DNA of 64,000 nucleotides, taken from positions 33,656,633 to 33,720,632 of the forward strand of contig NC_054084.1 in the NCBI RefSeq assembly GCF_017562075.2, in the 5' to 3' direction. How positions within the stretch are numbered: the first letter of the stretch is position 1; each line of letters begins with the position of its first letter. Below are positions 47,126 through 61,122 of this stretch, piece after piece. The position numbers and the translations under genes were made by a program. Below the pieces are notes generated by a model that saw only the letters and a list, made by a program, of their open reading frames with translations, did not search any database and was not told where the DNA came from. This DNA comes from Anopheles merus. Its lineage: Eukaryota; Arthropoda; Insecta; Diptera; Culicidae.

Positions 47126-47403
47126 GATCGGCCTATAATTATAGAGCGGGTTGAACGACGGCTGATAGTCGCCGGTATCGGGCGCCCCACCGTCCCCGGA
47201 CGGCGGCGGTGGTCCGGCAGTGGACGTTACGTAGTACTGCATGTAAGGGATCAGCCTCCGGTGCCTTTCAGTTGCCGCTGATGAGCTGCTGCTGCTGCTG
47301 TTGGACAAAGGACCAACGCCGTCGGCTGTGAGGTGAGTTGATGGTCCTGCTGACGGTTGGCCGGGTCTTATCATCGTGCCCTCTAATCCGATGATGCACA
47401 TTG
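47126..47403 (-). CDS. Long CPAP1-type chitin-binding protein, exon 2
   Basis: A 278-nt exon after the acceptor ATTTCGCAG. With the base carried from exon 1 it reads A-MCIIGLEGTMIRPGQP, so its first residues complete the hydrophobic core of the signal peptide. The remainder is Ser-, Pro- and Tyr-rich (YMQYYVTSTAGPPPPSGDGG). It ends in phase 0 at CCGATC|GTGAGT. The internal ATG at 47401 is not the start if exon 1 is correct. Confidence 0.8.
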
Positions 47404-50400
47404 CTGCGAAATAATTAAGAAGATTAGACGCGTTTTGATTGAGATTGATTTTTTTTTTTCAGGTCACGCACACACACAGCGGGAGGCCGACATTAAATTA
47501 AAAGCGAGCAAAAATAGAAATGCGGGCCTGCTGACCGGCCGAAACTTAATGTGGAAAATATGTGGACAAATTCGAAATTATGCTGTGTTCCGTTTTCTAA
47601 ACACACACACTGGAGCATGGAGCTCCCTGCATCATCTACCCTTCGTCATCTGCGTCACGGTAAGTACACCCCACACTGTCCAACCATGACCGACCGTGGG
47701 CCGAGCCGATTTGGTCACGCTCGTTTTCAACACATTAATTTTTGCGCACACTTGCGACGGTGCTTAGAAACGCACCGGCCTGGTGGAGTGAAGGGGACGG
47801 CGGGGGGAGCGATGATCACCCGCATGCCATTCGACACACCGGTGGCCGTGAGATGCCGCCCCAAACTTCCACTTCCAAGGCTTAGGTGATTCTCAAGCGA
47901 AACAAAAAACGAGCGAAAAAACACATTGACCGCGGCGATCGAAGAAAAACGGCGACAAAACCGTTACTCAATCAACGATCTCGCACGCATTCTGCGGCCG
48001 GTGCGTCTCGAGCCGCCTCCCCCGAGCCCTCCCGCTCCGCAAACCGCAGCTGAGCCGTGTCGGAGCCGTGGCGCCTCCGCTGGTAATGGATTACTCACTG
48101 TGTGGTTTTCCACTCGCTTGTGTGAGCTTTTTTAGAAATTTTCTTGTGACCCTTGGGGCCGGCGGGCGTTTGCTTGCGAGGCTTTTAGATTATTAATTCC
48201 CGACGACGGGGTTGGGAAGCGAACTAAATCAATTACTCGACTGTGAGGCGGTTGAGGGTAGGGACAGAGATGTTTCTCTAATTATGAAATCGCGATTTCT
48301 GGGCTCAAAGATCGATCGAAGATCATCGATTTCCTTTTAGGTTTTTGTCGTCTCACCGCTCGCTTTGCTCCTCATATAAGAGCCACACACACACATATGC
48401 CGTGTGTTGCAATCAAAGACGGCCAGTTCTGCCAATTGGCACGCATTTAAGCGCTCAAATTCGCACATAGCGTCGGCGGTGGCGTTGGCAAAGTGCGAAC
48501 GTGCGAACGATGCAGCAGGTCGTCGCATAGTAAATTTTAGGCCATTTTTCGGACCGGGCAGAATTCCGCAGCCCCGACTGACTGTTGGTTTTGTGGAATT
48601 TATAGCACGGCCCGGTTCGCTCGTTCGTTTCATCTGCAAATTCTTCAACCTTTTTTGGGGTCAGAAATTAAAGCCGAAAAAGAGAAGACGAAGACTGCTG
48701 GCAAAACTATAATGCGACGGTCGCGGCCGGCGTGCGTCTGTCCGCGTGTTTGCGATCTAATTCGACTACCGTTCCGTTGTTCACTTGGGCCCCCTTTTTC
48801 ATCCTCCCCGTCCCCCAAATAGCCCCCCCATAAAAGGAGCCAGCAATTGCAGTTAAGTGGTTTAGTGCTCTAGAAAAATTAATCTACCCACCGGGGACCG
48901 TCCACCACTGTACTTGATTATTAGTCCGCTGACCGTTCCGTCCCTCCCTCTCGTCGGGTTCGTCGCCTCATTGCCTTGGGACAATCAGCTATACAAACCG
49001 GCGGTGGTGCTGCTGCTGCTGCAGTTTTCTACAGTTTGAGGCACTCCCTTCCGGACCAGCTTGAAAATGATTGTCCTCGGGGCGTGTGTTGTGGCGTGGG
49101 TGTTGGTGACTACTGCTACCCCACCCAACAATGAGTTTCCCCAACTGCTGGGGGTGGTGGATGAGGGTGAAGGATTTTCTCAGACCGCTGGTTTGTTCCG
49201 CTCGCGCACGTTGTGTGTTTGTGCTTAAGCGATCATCGGGTTTTGGAGAACCACCCCCCCTTCCCCCAACAAAAACACAAAGGGAAACTTCGTGCCGCCG
49301 GTGACCTTGCGTTCTGGAGTGTGTGTTTACCGCCCGCGATCCGTGCCGCATTCGTCACGGAGATTGGTTTAGGTCCCTGTTTTAAAGATCTTTTTTTTTT
49401 TTTGCTTTTTTGCCACTGCAAGAACGCCGTTTTTCTCTCTGTTGTGCCATTCCCACGACACGCGGCACACGCTTTACGAGGGAGAATGGCTTGGGGGAGT
49501 TCTGTGCCTTTGTCTTCACTCGCCCAGATCCATGATCGCTGATCTTGAAGATCACGACCGCGTGCTGCGCCATGGTGGCGGGATGGGAGCATTATAATAA
49601 AATCATTATTAGATTGAAGTGTTTGCGGCGGGCGGCTTTTAATCGATCGCAACTAATTAACTTGTTAGGAATGCACATTCAATTGAAGAAAAGCTTTCCT
49701 TTGTCGGTAAAGCAGTTGTGACGGTGGCGATGGTGGTGGTGCGGAAATGCACGTGATGAACTAAATTGAATAAACCGGGGGGAGTTCTTCATGTCATTTC
49801 AAGGTTGAGCGCTTAGTTCATTGGATGGCATTCTTTTTTTTGTGTTTGGTGAAGGAATGTTGGAAAAGAATGCAACAAAATGCTGTTCATGACGTAAGCG
49901 GTTGATGTTTGTTTTATTCTGAAGGATTAAGTGACCATCAACAGCCAATATTATTATTTTTACGCTCATTTTTATTGGTAGAAAACGTCATGGCTAATTA
50001 AACAAGTAAAAAACAGTTCCTGTGCGAAATCAACCACAAAGCCGGTGAAACTAATTTAAAACAAGGCTTTCTTGATTTCTTGTTTTTTACCAATACAATC
50101 CAATTTGATGAAACACGAAGTGTTTAATTTATACATCACATTAAGGCACTTCCAATTGCTGCTTCTGTCGATTCGATTTCTATAAATGGCTTTTGATTTA
50201 TGCGACCAACTGTACCTAAAAGGGTTGTTTTTTTATCTGTTGAAAAGTCGTGGAAAAGTAGTTTTTCCCTTTCTATTGCTTTCAGCACAAAAAAGGGCAT
50301 TAATGGTACAACGTTCATAAATCATTCAGTAGTTAGTGTGGATGTTTAAATGAAATCTGTCTTCGAGCGTTTGTCTTTTATCGTGTCTATAATCGAGCTC

Positions 50401-53400
50401 AAGCTTGTTTCCGTCTGTGTCTTTTATCCATTTTAGAGCAAAATTTTGATGTTTCTGCATGATTACTATGAACTTTTTGCGTGTTTTTAAGCTTTAAAAG
50501 GCATTTTTTAAAACTTTTGCTACAAAAAAATGCTAAAAAAGTAGAAAAAGGTCGACATCTCACTTATTATGAGAATGGATAGGAAGTGGATTTTGATTAG
50601 TGTGAAATTTATTATGTTTGACGATTTTCCCTTTTTTCTGTCCATCCATTCTACTGCTGATCTATTTAACCCCTGTTCGACGAAACCAAATTAATGTCAG
50701 CTTAAAATGAAGCATATTTCGATCAAAATCATCAATCAACCCCGGTCGAATGTATCGGATTTTTCAACACCCTTTTTCCCGAACTCCGCCCCTAATTGCA
50801 GTTCGATAAATCAACCCTTTCATCACAGACACACACACACACACACTTCATCTTGATTAATGTGTAATGAGCAGACGGCGAACCTTCGCCGGTTCTCACC
50901 TGCGCAACCGGCTTCGCGACCAGCTCACGCATCTCACGCACAGCTGATCGGAAAGCTTCCATCCACCCTTTTTTCATACTCTTCATCGCTCACTCTCTCT
51001 CTCTTTCTACACTCTTTCCATTTCTCAGACTGACCTTGCGGTCGGTCAACAGGGAGGCAGTAAAAACACAGAGCGGCACTCTATATCAAACAAGGCAAGG
51101 GCAGCGCACTTGCTGCTGCAATCAAACCGCAATTGGTCACCGCTTTTTTGGCGCGGGATGGCGAATGAGTGGAAACAAACTGGGTCATCAGGGGGGGGGG
51201 GCAAGTACAACGGGCAAGGGAGCTCAAGTTCGCAGGCGCTGCTTAACCCTCCAACCTGAGAACAAAACGCGCTCAATCGCGCCGGAGGTTTGGAAAATTA
51301 AAGAACACAACACACAATCCAAATGGGGGAACTGTCTCAATGGGGGGACAGGTGTAGGAAAGTTGTTTGTTCCTGTTCCTAATGCGCGTTTCAACCTCTA
51401 TTATTCGGATGTCAATCGCCCGAGCATAATTTGTAGCGCTCAAAAGCGGGAGAAGAAAAAGCGATCAAACGGTGGATTGACACGCGATCGCGCTCGGGGG
51501 TCGGGTGCGCGAAAAAACTTTCCCTCTTTTTTGATGGATTTACATTTGACACCAAACCTGCGATTCGAAAGATGATTGAGGTTGCCTAAGCGAGACGCGG
51601 GCAAAGGAGGAGAGAGAAGCGTTTGGTCAAACAACAGCAGCAGCGCGACACCGGGGAATACAAATGAACGCTCGGACGATCGTCGCTACAAAACGGTTGC
51701 AATCAGCAGCAAACACACAAAAAATGAACTTAAACGACCGACCATTTCATTCAAAAACGTCATCAATCCGGCCCAGCAGAAGGCTGACACATTGTCGCTC
51801 TACTTTCTACTCTGATCTTGCAAACACACACACAATCCATTTTGATAGCAAGTCGGGGCTGTGATGTGTGGGGGCCTTTTCTTTACACTTTTGATATTGC
51901 CTTTCTTCCCTAGACGGGAAGGGAGGGGAGGCGGGCGAAGGGAATTGGAAAACACCACCCAAAGGAGGAATGAGAATGGGAGCCGGACGAGACGTGCTCG
52001 ACGACGAAACAACAAAACGATCAAACCTGTTTTTCGGTCGAATGCGGAACTAACTTTTCTTCCAGCACCGGCCCCTTTAATCGTTTTCCCTCCCCTGTTT
52101 GCCTGCTGCTGCCCTTCATTGTTGCTGCTGCGGGAGAACGGGCCGGTTTTCGCCAGCCTGCCCACCAGGCCGGTCCATACCCGCAAGGGAGAATGGCCTT
52201 CCGGAGAAAGTCACACCGTGTGGCTTGCTGGCCGGGAAGGTGAATAAAATCTTATAATTGCTAAGACACAACCTATATCTTGACCTAAAGAATGCAGCAG
52301 CAGTTTTTTTTGGGAGTGGAATTAAGGGTGAAATATAAAACCATCCCCCCCCCCCCAAAAAAAACGACAGGCGGAATATATATGCAAAAATTGACCCCAA
52401 CAGTGAGATTAGGCTTAACGGCGTGAGGAATGCAACTGATTGTGCCACCGTGAAAAAAGCGGGATAATTGCTGGTCTTCTCAAATCACCCACCACGACGC
52501 CACCCCAACAAACTAACAAACGCGCCACCAATGCGGGAAGAACATATTTTGCTGTCCGGCAACAAGCGAGAAACCTCCCCTCCATGTTTCGGTCCGAAAG
52601 GAAATCCGACATAAAACCCAACCCCAACGGGGACGATCCTTCCTGTGCTGTGTGTGTGTGTGTGTGTGTGTTTTTTTTTGTTTAATTCGGCGCTAACACC
52701 TCCGATCGAGACACGGGAAGACGTCTTTTCTAGTTTGCATCGGCCCGTGGCTTGTTTTATTTTGGTGCTGCTGTTGCGATCTTATCTTTATTGACTTTAG
52801 GGTGTTTTTTTTTGTTGGTTTAGTTTTCCGGTTGGTTGGGTTTTAGTTTTCTTCTTCCTACGTTTTCTTTCTAGAAATTTCATTAAGCCTTTTCCGTCGA
52901 GTGGCGACCCGGGAACCAAATCTGCGCCGGGCAGCAGAAACCTTTCTTTACTTCCCGTTTTGCTCGTGCCAAATTTTTAATGCTTTGATATGCAAAAGTT
53001 TATCGCTGGTGGTGGTAGTGGTGGTGGCTGCGAGATCGTTTACGCGAGATACAGCGGTCACGCGTGACGTACTTTTGCTTGCGAACGAGAGGGAATAATG
53101 GAAGTATTGAAAGGTTTAGCAAAATATTGGGCTTTTTTGGGGGATGGGGAGGAATAAATAAGCGACAAAAGAAGAAAAGGTTTTGCAAAAAAATGATAAT
53201 GACAGGGGAGATGAAGAGAAGATCGCTTAGATCGCGAATAGGACGCTTCTCAATTCTTCTTCAAGGTATCCAACCAACATTTTTTTTTATTGATTTTGGA
53301 GCAAAAAGCCGTTAAATTTATTCATAAAAAACACAAACACAACACAAACAACACATCACTGTGTCATATTGTACAATACTTTCGTTACCCGATCCACGCC

Positions 53401-56400
53401 ATTAAATTCAGAAACCGTTCTGCCAACGCTTGATTATGCAGCGCACAGGGGTCGCGTGTACAGATCGTGTTACATCTGCCACCGTCTCGTGCATAAATTA
53501 GCTAATCACCGTCATCTAACACGACTTTTTTGTTTGCATGATGGACAGCTTAAAACAATACGACAGCGGGGGCTAATATGCAAACAAAACTTTTACCCAA
53601 AAAAAAAAATCCAAATTTCTTGCTTCCATTTTCCATGGCCTGGCAGAGTTGAATAATGGGGAAAATGCATACGCGTACATTAGCATGATTTATTTGTGCA
53701 ACAAAGCATTTTTGTTTTGTTGGTTTAAATGTTGTCCCAAATTTGACACGTGAAGCATTACAGGGTTTTCCAGGAGTACTCATAGCTGTGGGACATTTTA
53801 TTGACTCTTTCGTACGTGAAATGAGCTTAATGTAATTCGAATTGGACTCAATAGCACCCTTTGCTGGGCAAATCTAATAGGAACATTCAAAGAGTTTGTC
53901 CAAAAAGGCTTCCATAGAGTCCAATTTCCAGCATATGAGGCACACTTCCCATTGGAAAGAGCCTTGAAAGTGTACCACAACTATGAGAACCCTTGGAAAA
54001 CGCTGTATCTCGATCGCTACGGGCATGATACGAAACAATCGAGCCATATAAGTGAATATCATATCCGATTAAACGATCTCAAAATAATGCATCTACAAGC
54101 AGCATAATTAATAGTCCTACTCCACCTACTCCTTCTTCTGCTTCTAGATAAACGAACGGAACAAAACAGTGCAGCGCATCTCGTTTTAAATTCACTTTTT
54201 AAAGTGGCATTCCGCCAATTAAATTACGGCCCATTACTACAACCCAGAAGAGCGGCACTATTTATAGCTGCCGGCGCGACTACTACCACTCCCCATTATC
54301 CATTATCTCTACCGCTACACCCTGCCGGTGGTTCGTCATTTCCTTCTCCTATTCCATCGCTCCATCTGTTTTTTATTTGTCATTTTGCCTTCCATTCGCA
54401 AAAACGCAGCCGCCTTTTCTAACCACACACACGCTCGGAAGGAAGCGACTGCCCCAGAGTCCCCAAAATAGCATTGTGCCTGCTTCCGCGCTTCTAAGCT
54501 TCAATTCCCCGTCCCATATCAGTCGGATAATTCCACAGTTTGGGGGAGCTTTTCTGGTGCGTTTGTGTATTTCCTCATTATCTCACACCATCCATCCAAA
54601 AAATGTATATGCACCCACGAATGGCGGGATGAGGAGGGTGGCAAATAGTGTGCCCCAAAGCATCTCATACACACGCTCTCTTACGTGACACAGTGCGGCG
54701 GGAAGATGATGTGAGATGTGTGTGTTTTTTTTATTTGCTTCGTGCGTTTACACACGCTTTTTGCCTGCTTCCCATCCTCTTGCACTGTTTGCACTACTAC
54801 CCAATGCGTGTCTGTGTGTGTAGAGAGTCGAACGCGCACGCACTTCGAACTTTTCCGCGATTCCGTGTGGCTTTTGGAATTAAAGTGCCGTGGCAGACGT
54901 GAGATGTTTGTCTGTTTTCCTCACATTGTGCTTCACCGAAACCCTCCGGTTATTTCTTGGTGGGCCACCACGGTGCTGGGGCACCACCAATATTGCAAGG
55001 CTCGTTATTTCACACTCCAATTTTTCCCCGTTTTTTTCTTTTGCATTTTTTTTTGCTGCCGTTGTTGTTTCAGTTTCATTGCGGATCAGTGTACCGTGCA
55101 CCGAGCGAGCGTATAAGGCCTCTGGGGGTTTGCAGACGGGTAACCTATCTGGTTGGGGAAGCTTAGAGCCTAGAGCAGCCAGCCAGCCAGCCAGCCAGCC
55201 AAGAGTACGATGCAAAACAGTGTGTGTGTATTAGATCGGTTTTTCTTATGCTGCTGTGCGCTTACTGTACACTACTATGTTTGTTTGTTTCACAGTGGCT
55301 GTGTTATTTCTTCAGCAGTAGCCCCCGTTATGCCCTGGCATGCTGCATGTGTGTGGTGTATGCGCCCGCACGATCGTGTGTCCGGGTTTTCCGATCGGCA
55401 TGAGAGGAGGAGGGGCGCACACAGCAGTATGCGGAGGTGTTTGCGTTAGCATTAACGTTGCGTTACACATTCACCCGCAGCAGCATAAGAGCGCAGCACC
55501 CACACCAGGCACCCGAAATCACCTGATGGTGCCTGACATTTACGAGGCACACTGAATCCGTTCGAAGGCGATCGTAAAAACAAAAAAAAAGTGAAGCGAT
55601 CGAATGAAGCAAAACGGCATCGCAGCATCGAGCGTGTGCGAGCCCGCCCGCCCTCCGCCTTCTTCAGCGCCACATTCTCTTGATTTATGGCTTTCTTTTC
55701 CTGGGGCAGCGCGTCGTGCATGTTGTGTGCCGATGGTCGGTTGCATTATGCTCACCGTAAGCATTGGGTCAGGGCATGATTGCTTTGTTCTAGATCTGGT
55801 AGGCGGGTGAGACGGTTGCGGCGGATTGGAATGACTGAGTCGTTTTATCGAATGAATTATGAGCGGGGGCTCGTTGCTTGTTATTTCAAATTGAAATAAT
55901 TTTATATGATGTGCTAATCTACATACTAAGAGAAGATCGTGTTAAAACACATTCTTTGAAAAAAAGGAAAGACTTGAGGGGATTCGTTGCTTGTTGCTTA
56001 AAATTGGATTAAATCACTTGATGTGCACATCAATACTGCGAATAGAACGTGTTAAAGCAAAAACTTTTAAATATGCCTAAGCCATAAAAGGAGTTTGTTG
56101 TTTGTTGCTCAGCATTAGATTACATCTTTTGATTTGTTTATCCATGATGAGAAGAGATTGTGTTAAAATCAACACGTTAAGAGATCAAACCAATTGAGCG
56201 GGTTCGTTACTTGTTGCATCAAATTATCTTAAATCATGTATTGTGTACATGAATACTGAGAAGAGCGTATTAAAACCAAATACTGCTAAATATGCCAAAA
56301 GCTAAGAAGCTACGTTGCTTTGTATTGATTTATTATTTGTTAATTCATGATGATAATCGATCGTATCGCTTCTAGAGATCTAATGATTTGAAGGGGTTCG

Positions 56401-57548
56401 TTGCTTGTGGCCGAGTATTGGATTGAGTCTTTGGATGTATTAATCACCAATGAGAAGAGATCATGTTAAAAATACACACACTTTTTTTAATTAGATAAAA
56501 TCTTTTGATTTTATAATCCATAATGTCAATAGATCGGGTACAAATCAAAACTTTCACAAATCGAAAGACTTGAGCAGGTTCGTATCTTATGGTTTAATCA
56601 TTGGGTGGAATGTGCTAGTGCGTTTCCTGTAAGACACTATACACAACACTATAAAGTTGTGCAATTAATGTTCACTAATTTTATTATTAGTTGATTGTTT
56701 ATTTAATTGTTTTTTTTTTTAATTTATAACAATGATCTTCAACTAGCCTATTTAGTGAAAAAATTGACTGAAAAATCTCTAACATTTGTTGTAACTATTC
56801 CCTTTTGTGGTGTGGTATGAAAAATAGGGAGGTCATTATATTTCAAATTAGGCCTTCCCTTTGTTGTCCCATCGGCTTTGCACTTGCCAGGCAATTCGAT
56901 CGTTTACGAACAGCAAACCGCAACAGCTTATTACGGCACCCCGCTCGGAAGAAAAGCAAACAAAACCCAGCACCGGCGACAAACAAGGATGTAGTTTAAA
57001 CTGTGCGGGTAGCAAATGGGTCCCTTCCTTCAATAATCGCCCAGCTAACAGCTCGATTATAACGAGGCGAAGGAAGTGGTTGTGCTTTTTTTGTCTGAAA
57101 AGACCTCAAACGCCAACCCCCAAGTCCCGCACGACTCGAGTAATGACAAACTATTTTCAATTCAGTACGGTCCCGGGTGCACCGCCACCACCGCGCTGGC
57201 ATCCACCTCCCTGTCGAACGATCGCACCTGCAGCACACAAACGAGCGGCAGCAGTAGCGGCAGCAGCGGCTGCACGGCCAGCCAGAAGAAAAGGTCCATT
57301 TCAAGTGGCGCAGCGCGCTCTGGTAGCCCTTCGAAAAATTCAAATGCAGCTCGAACTTGTGCGAAGCAGGAACTGTGCGAGCTGCATTTTATTACGCCAC
57401 AGCAACAACATGACACTCTTGGGCCCGGGCGCTCCGCATACCGGAGTGCACAGATTCATACGCATACACACAGACACACGCACACGCAGAATGGCAAAGC
57501 CGCAAAAATTACCCCCTTCTCGTTCCTCGCTGCGAAAACAACCCTTAC
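47404..57548 (-). other. ~10-kb first intron of the long CPAP1-type gene
   Basis: No other coding exon was recognised on either strand. It contains TG/CA runs (50829-50846, 52650-52671), a C-run followed by an A-run (52346-52364), AT-rich stretches near 49800-50700, and a tandem-like ~110-bp repeat array at 55866-56600. Large first introns commonly hold enhancers, but none can be identified here. Confidence 0.55.
55866..56600. repeat. Diverged ~110-bp tandem repeat array
   Basis: Units begin with GGGTTCGTTGCTTGTTGCT-like words at about 55866, 55979, 56088, 56198, 56311 (decayed), 56393 and a fragment at 56575. Each carries GATTAAATC-like, CATGAATACTGAGAAGAG-like and GTGTTAAAA words in the same order. 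Spacing is 109-113 bp except one shorter unit (about 82 bp). It looks like an old satellite-type array inside the intron. Confidence 0.7.
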
Positions 57549-57612
57549 CTGTGACCATGAACAGTGGCAGCAGCGTTCGTTGCCTCAGCCATCGTTGATG
57601 TCTTGCGTTCAT
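57549..57612 (-). CDS. Long CPAP1-type chitin-binding protein, exon 1 (signal peptide)
   Basis: ATG at 57612 in a good context (AAGCAAAATG). It encodes MNARHQRWLRQRTLLPLFMV, then Thr, and one base, ending at CACAG|GTAAGG. Joined to exon 2 the carried G makes GCA (Ala), giving a basic n-region followed by the core LLPLFMVTAMCIIGL: a classical signal peptide. With this exon the seven-exon reading frame is 3438 nt, exactly 1145 codons plus stop. The assignment over a 10-kb intron is inference, but phase, donor and signal-peptide logic all agree. Confidence 0.7.
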
Positions 57613-60438
57613 TTTGCTTAGAACGGCGCGGCGTATCATTACCGCACTAGAACCGGAACTGGAGCACACACGGCTGGGTTACGTGTGCAGTGGGGTGATG
57701 CTGTGCAAGTGAATGTGTTTGCTTCTTCTTCTTCTTGCTCTTCCTCTTCTCGTTTTTATTCACTTTTCAAGTTACCTGCATCAAAGCGATTCGTTTTCCA
57801 CTGGCACATGTTATATATGCACGGGTTGTATGTGTGTAGGAAGAGTGAAAGTGTCGTTATCGTATCAGTTGAATCACTCTGGAAATGCAACTTTCAAACC
57901 ACTCAAACAGTGCAGGTACATCCACAGACACACACACACACACACACGCGGACACTAGACACTCCACACGATTCGCTACAGCTGATGCAGATCAGCTGCA
58001 CCTTACCGTTACGAACGGGGCCGCATCGGTGTCGCCCGCAATTCACCAACCGAACCGAACCGAAAACACTACTGATGCACCACGCGGGTGGGAAGGATGT
58101 GCACAGTGCGATCGCATAACATGCGCACACTGGCACACACGCGCCCCGGTGCAAAAGAACAGGACGAAGTGGACGAGCGACGAACCTGGTTACGACACAC
58201 GGTGGGCTTTTTTTATTAGTTAATTGAAACACTATCTGTCTATCTGTCGATATGAACGCGGGTTTGCAATTACGGAGTGCGAACGCGTGCACTACAAGGA
58301 ACGATTTAACTGCTGTTGTACGAATCGGTGATGCGCGGGAGCGCTCGCGCGCGCGAATGAAACTGCAAAACAATAAAATGCAAACACACAAAACCGCCCG
58401 CCGGACGGTGGCGATCGTTAACCGCAAAAACCCGATCCTGACCACACACCACCAACACCAAACTGTACGGGAGCACGGTCGCTGGCGTACTGAACCCGGT
58501 GGCGCTCGCTCGCTCGCTCGCTGGCGTGTATTGTCCGAACGCCCGTCCGAGAGGCCGCGTTTTCCACAGCGTGTTTCCTCCGCCGTATGTTCGGGTTTTG
58601 TTTGGTGGCGGCGCTCGGTGGCGATCACTCTCCCAGAAACCTTCTCTTTCTGCTTGTTGGGGCAGTTTTTCCCACACAAACGCAGCCGCGCGAGAAAAAG
58701 CTCGCTCCGGCAAAGCTTTCGCTCGGTTGCCACCGAAAGCAACCCCGGAGTGTTGGCAAACCGTTCCGGGGCATCTTTTCGCCGGCCGTGCGACAGTACG
58801 TTTCTTAAGGCAAGAGCAAAAAAGAGTAACGGGAAGCTTTTTGTGGTTGCACGTTTGCTTTTTTGCGCCGTTTAAAAAAGCGCCCGTCTGGTGGCGAAAG
58901 CTTTCTGTAAACCGATCTCCGGAGGGTTTTTTCTTCTTTCTGTCGTCTTACATTTTTTAAACGTTTCAATTCGGTTGCAAAATAATGGTGACTTAATGTG
59001 CCGCAGAACATATCTTGTAAGTGGCACAAGAGAGAATTTCAAGCGCCCGGAAATTAACCTCCTTTTTTTTTGGTTGCTTTGGACACACGCGCGCCGGGTG
59101 TTTTGTTTGTTCTGCGAATGAGGTTATGGGAATGCGCAACAGCAGCGGGAAGTGGGCTTTTTAACGAAGTGTGAGGTGTTAGAAAGTGAGGAGGAAAATC
59201 CCCAAACTCTATGTGTTTGTGTTTGAAGGTTTTTTTTGGGACAAATCTGAGCTGATAAGTTATGGAGAGATTGGGGGGTACTTGTTTTGACAGAGTGTAA
59301 CTGTCGTTAGCTTTAAGGCAGGGTTCAAAAGGAGGAGTTAACGGTTGAGCCCCGTGATGATGATTTAAATTGGACTTTCCTTATCCGATTTGTATCGTAT
59401 TGTTCTTGTCAAAGGGCTGACAATGGTCTCGTTTTACCTTTCCAAACTTACCTAGTGAACTATTTTTTTCTTCGGTTGACCTATCCTTGACGAGATTTTG
59501 TGGTGTTAGTAGAACAGATATTGAGACTTTCATTTTGGTTAATTAGTTTACCTATTAAAATGGGGAAAAATGCAATTAAAATATAAATCTTCCACAAAAT
59601 GCTCGATAATTAGCCGATAATATTAATTAAGGCAAATTACTTTTAGTATAGACCCAGTTGGATTGAGCATTGTTCGTATTTTAGCATCCGGAATTGTTAA
59701 CATGAGCTTTAAGTAAAGACTCCAATTGGTGTTTAACGGCTTCCCTGAAGGAATGTTTTATGATTTATTTGAAATAATTTAGTTTAAGGAGTTTTTCACA
59801 CCCAAAAAATTTCATTTGAGAAGGAAAGTGCGATATTTTGTCACTTTGTCATTTAAAAAATAATATCAAAAAATAACTGAAATTACAAAAAAACAATTGA
59901 CTGCTTTACAAAAATTTAAGTATTATTCAAAAGGGTTGCAAGTAAAAAACGAAAGCACAAGTAATGTAATGTATGGTTAAGCATGTCAACTATAATTTAT
60001 TTTTTCTCATTTAGTTTTGTATTTTATTTATATTTATAAATGTTATAGAATTTTGATAAACATAACTATAAACTGATTATTTTTTTGTTGATTAATAAAT
60101 GTTGTTAAATAACTTATCAACTTTTTTACAAACAATAGTAAGCCAAATCGTTCAGTTGTTCATGTGGGGTAACATCAAAACATTTCGCTAAGTAGAACTG
60201 GAATAAGAGACGATTCCAAACGAGATTCGATCTTACATTCTTTGCTGTATCAAACCAATCGCTTACCATTACACTGTTTAGCAGGCCCCGTAGCGGGGGC
60301 GCTAATTGGCGTATAAAAATACTTGTTCTCATCAGCAAAGGAACCTCATTCGCACTTTTAGCTTCCATTTAATCATTTCTCTCTTCAAAAGCAATTGAAA
60401 GTTGTCATCGCGTTGGTGGTAAATTCATATTTACATAC
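57613..60438. other. Intergenic region between the two CPAP1-type genes
   Basis: It should contain the promoter of the long CPAP1-type gene (right of 57612) and the 3' flank of the shorter one. It holds a CA run (57928-57947), a GCTC run (58503-58522), a GC-rich block (58140-58900) and an AT-rich block (59550-60120). No gene was recognised; the overlapping open frames on both strands at 57900-58960 have no domain features. Confidence 0.5.
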
Positions 60439-60444
60439 TTTATT
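60439..60444 (-). terminator. Poly(A) signal candidate of the shorter CPAP1-type gene
   Basis: AATAAA on the minus strand, about 450 nt beyond the TAG at 60893-60895. Nothing decides whether it is used. Confidence 0.35.
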
Positions 60445-60892
60445 ACACTTTACACATTTACTTTACACAATAATACAACCGTGTTACGGATAATGCCTTA
60501 GCTTTTTCTAGCAAGGTAGCATCTTCTCGGTACGTAGGAAGGTATGGAGTCAATTGAGGCAAAAATTTACAAAAGATCATCATTGTCGGCAAGGATTGCG
60601 TGGTGTATGCGATTTGGTAACAAAAGTATAGAATCTTGTATGTGTGTGTGTATGTGTATAATTGTCTGTGTGTGTGTAGTCTAGCTGGCTAGTGGGAATT
60701 GATGAGCTGGTAAATCAAACCACTTCAAACGAAACAACTACGCAACGGAGTCACATTAGAGCGCGCGCACGCGCTCGTCTCTTACAACACTACGGGCCAA
60801 CTAAAAAATAAATAGTGATGATATTTTAACACGTCGGAAAGAGGAACGAGTCCGCTCTCCCTCGTCCCCGCTATAACCGCTACTTCTTCTTT

Positions 60893-61122
60893 CTATACAT
60901 TAAAAATCTCGTCCACCAGCTGGCGGGTGATGACTCGGTGCGGTTGCGTCGGATTGAACTTGGGCCGCTGGTACAGCCGGGCATTGATCGAGTACAGCCG
61001 GGGCGAAAGATCACAGCGCACGTTAAACCACCAGTCGCACACGAACACCGCTTGCGAAAACTGCGTGCCGTTGGGGCAGAGGAACGTCGCCTGCCGTCCA
61101 TCGATGTCGCAATAATGCCATC
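60893..61122 (-). CDS. Shorter CPAP1-type chitin-binding protein, terminal exon
   Basis: It begins by completing a Gly codon, then WHYCDIDGRQATFLCPNGT, QFSQAVFVCDWWFNVRC and the C-terminal DLSPRLYSINARLYQRP to VDEIFNV and TAG. It holds four of the six CBM14 cysteines and the CDWWFNVRC signature shared with the long gene. The acceptor (GAAACAAG) is weak, since it lacks a pyrimidine at -3, but the phase and the conserved WHYC junction support it. Expected role: secreted protein binding chitin in the cuticle. Confidence 0.88.

Noticed and set aside
56861..58960. Overlapping long open frames (up to 279 codons) on both strands around 56.9-59 kb
   Set aside because: The region is GC-rich with few stops in every frame; the peptides are low-complexity and show no domain. 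Only the short signal-peptide exon at 57549-57612 fits a gene model.
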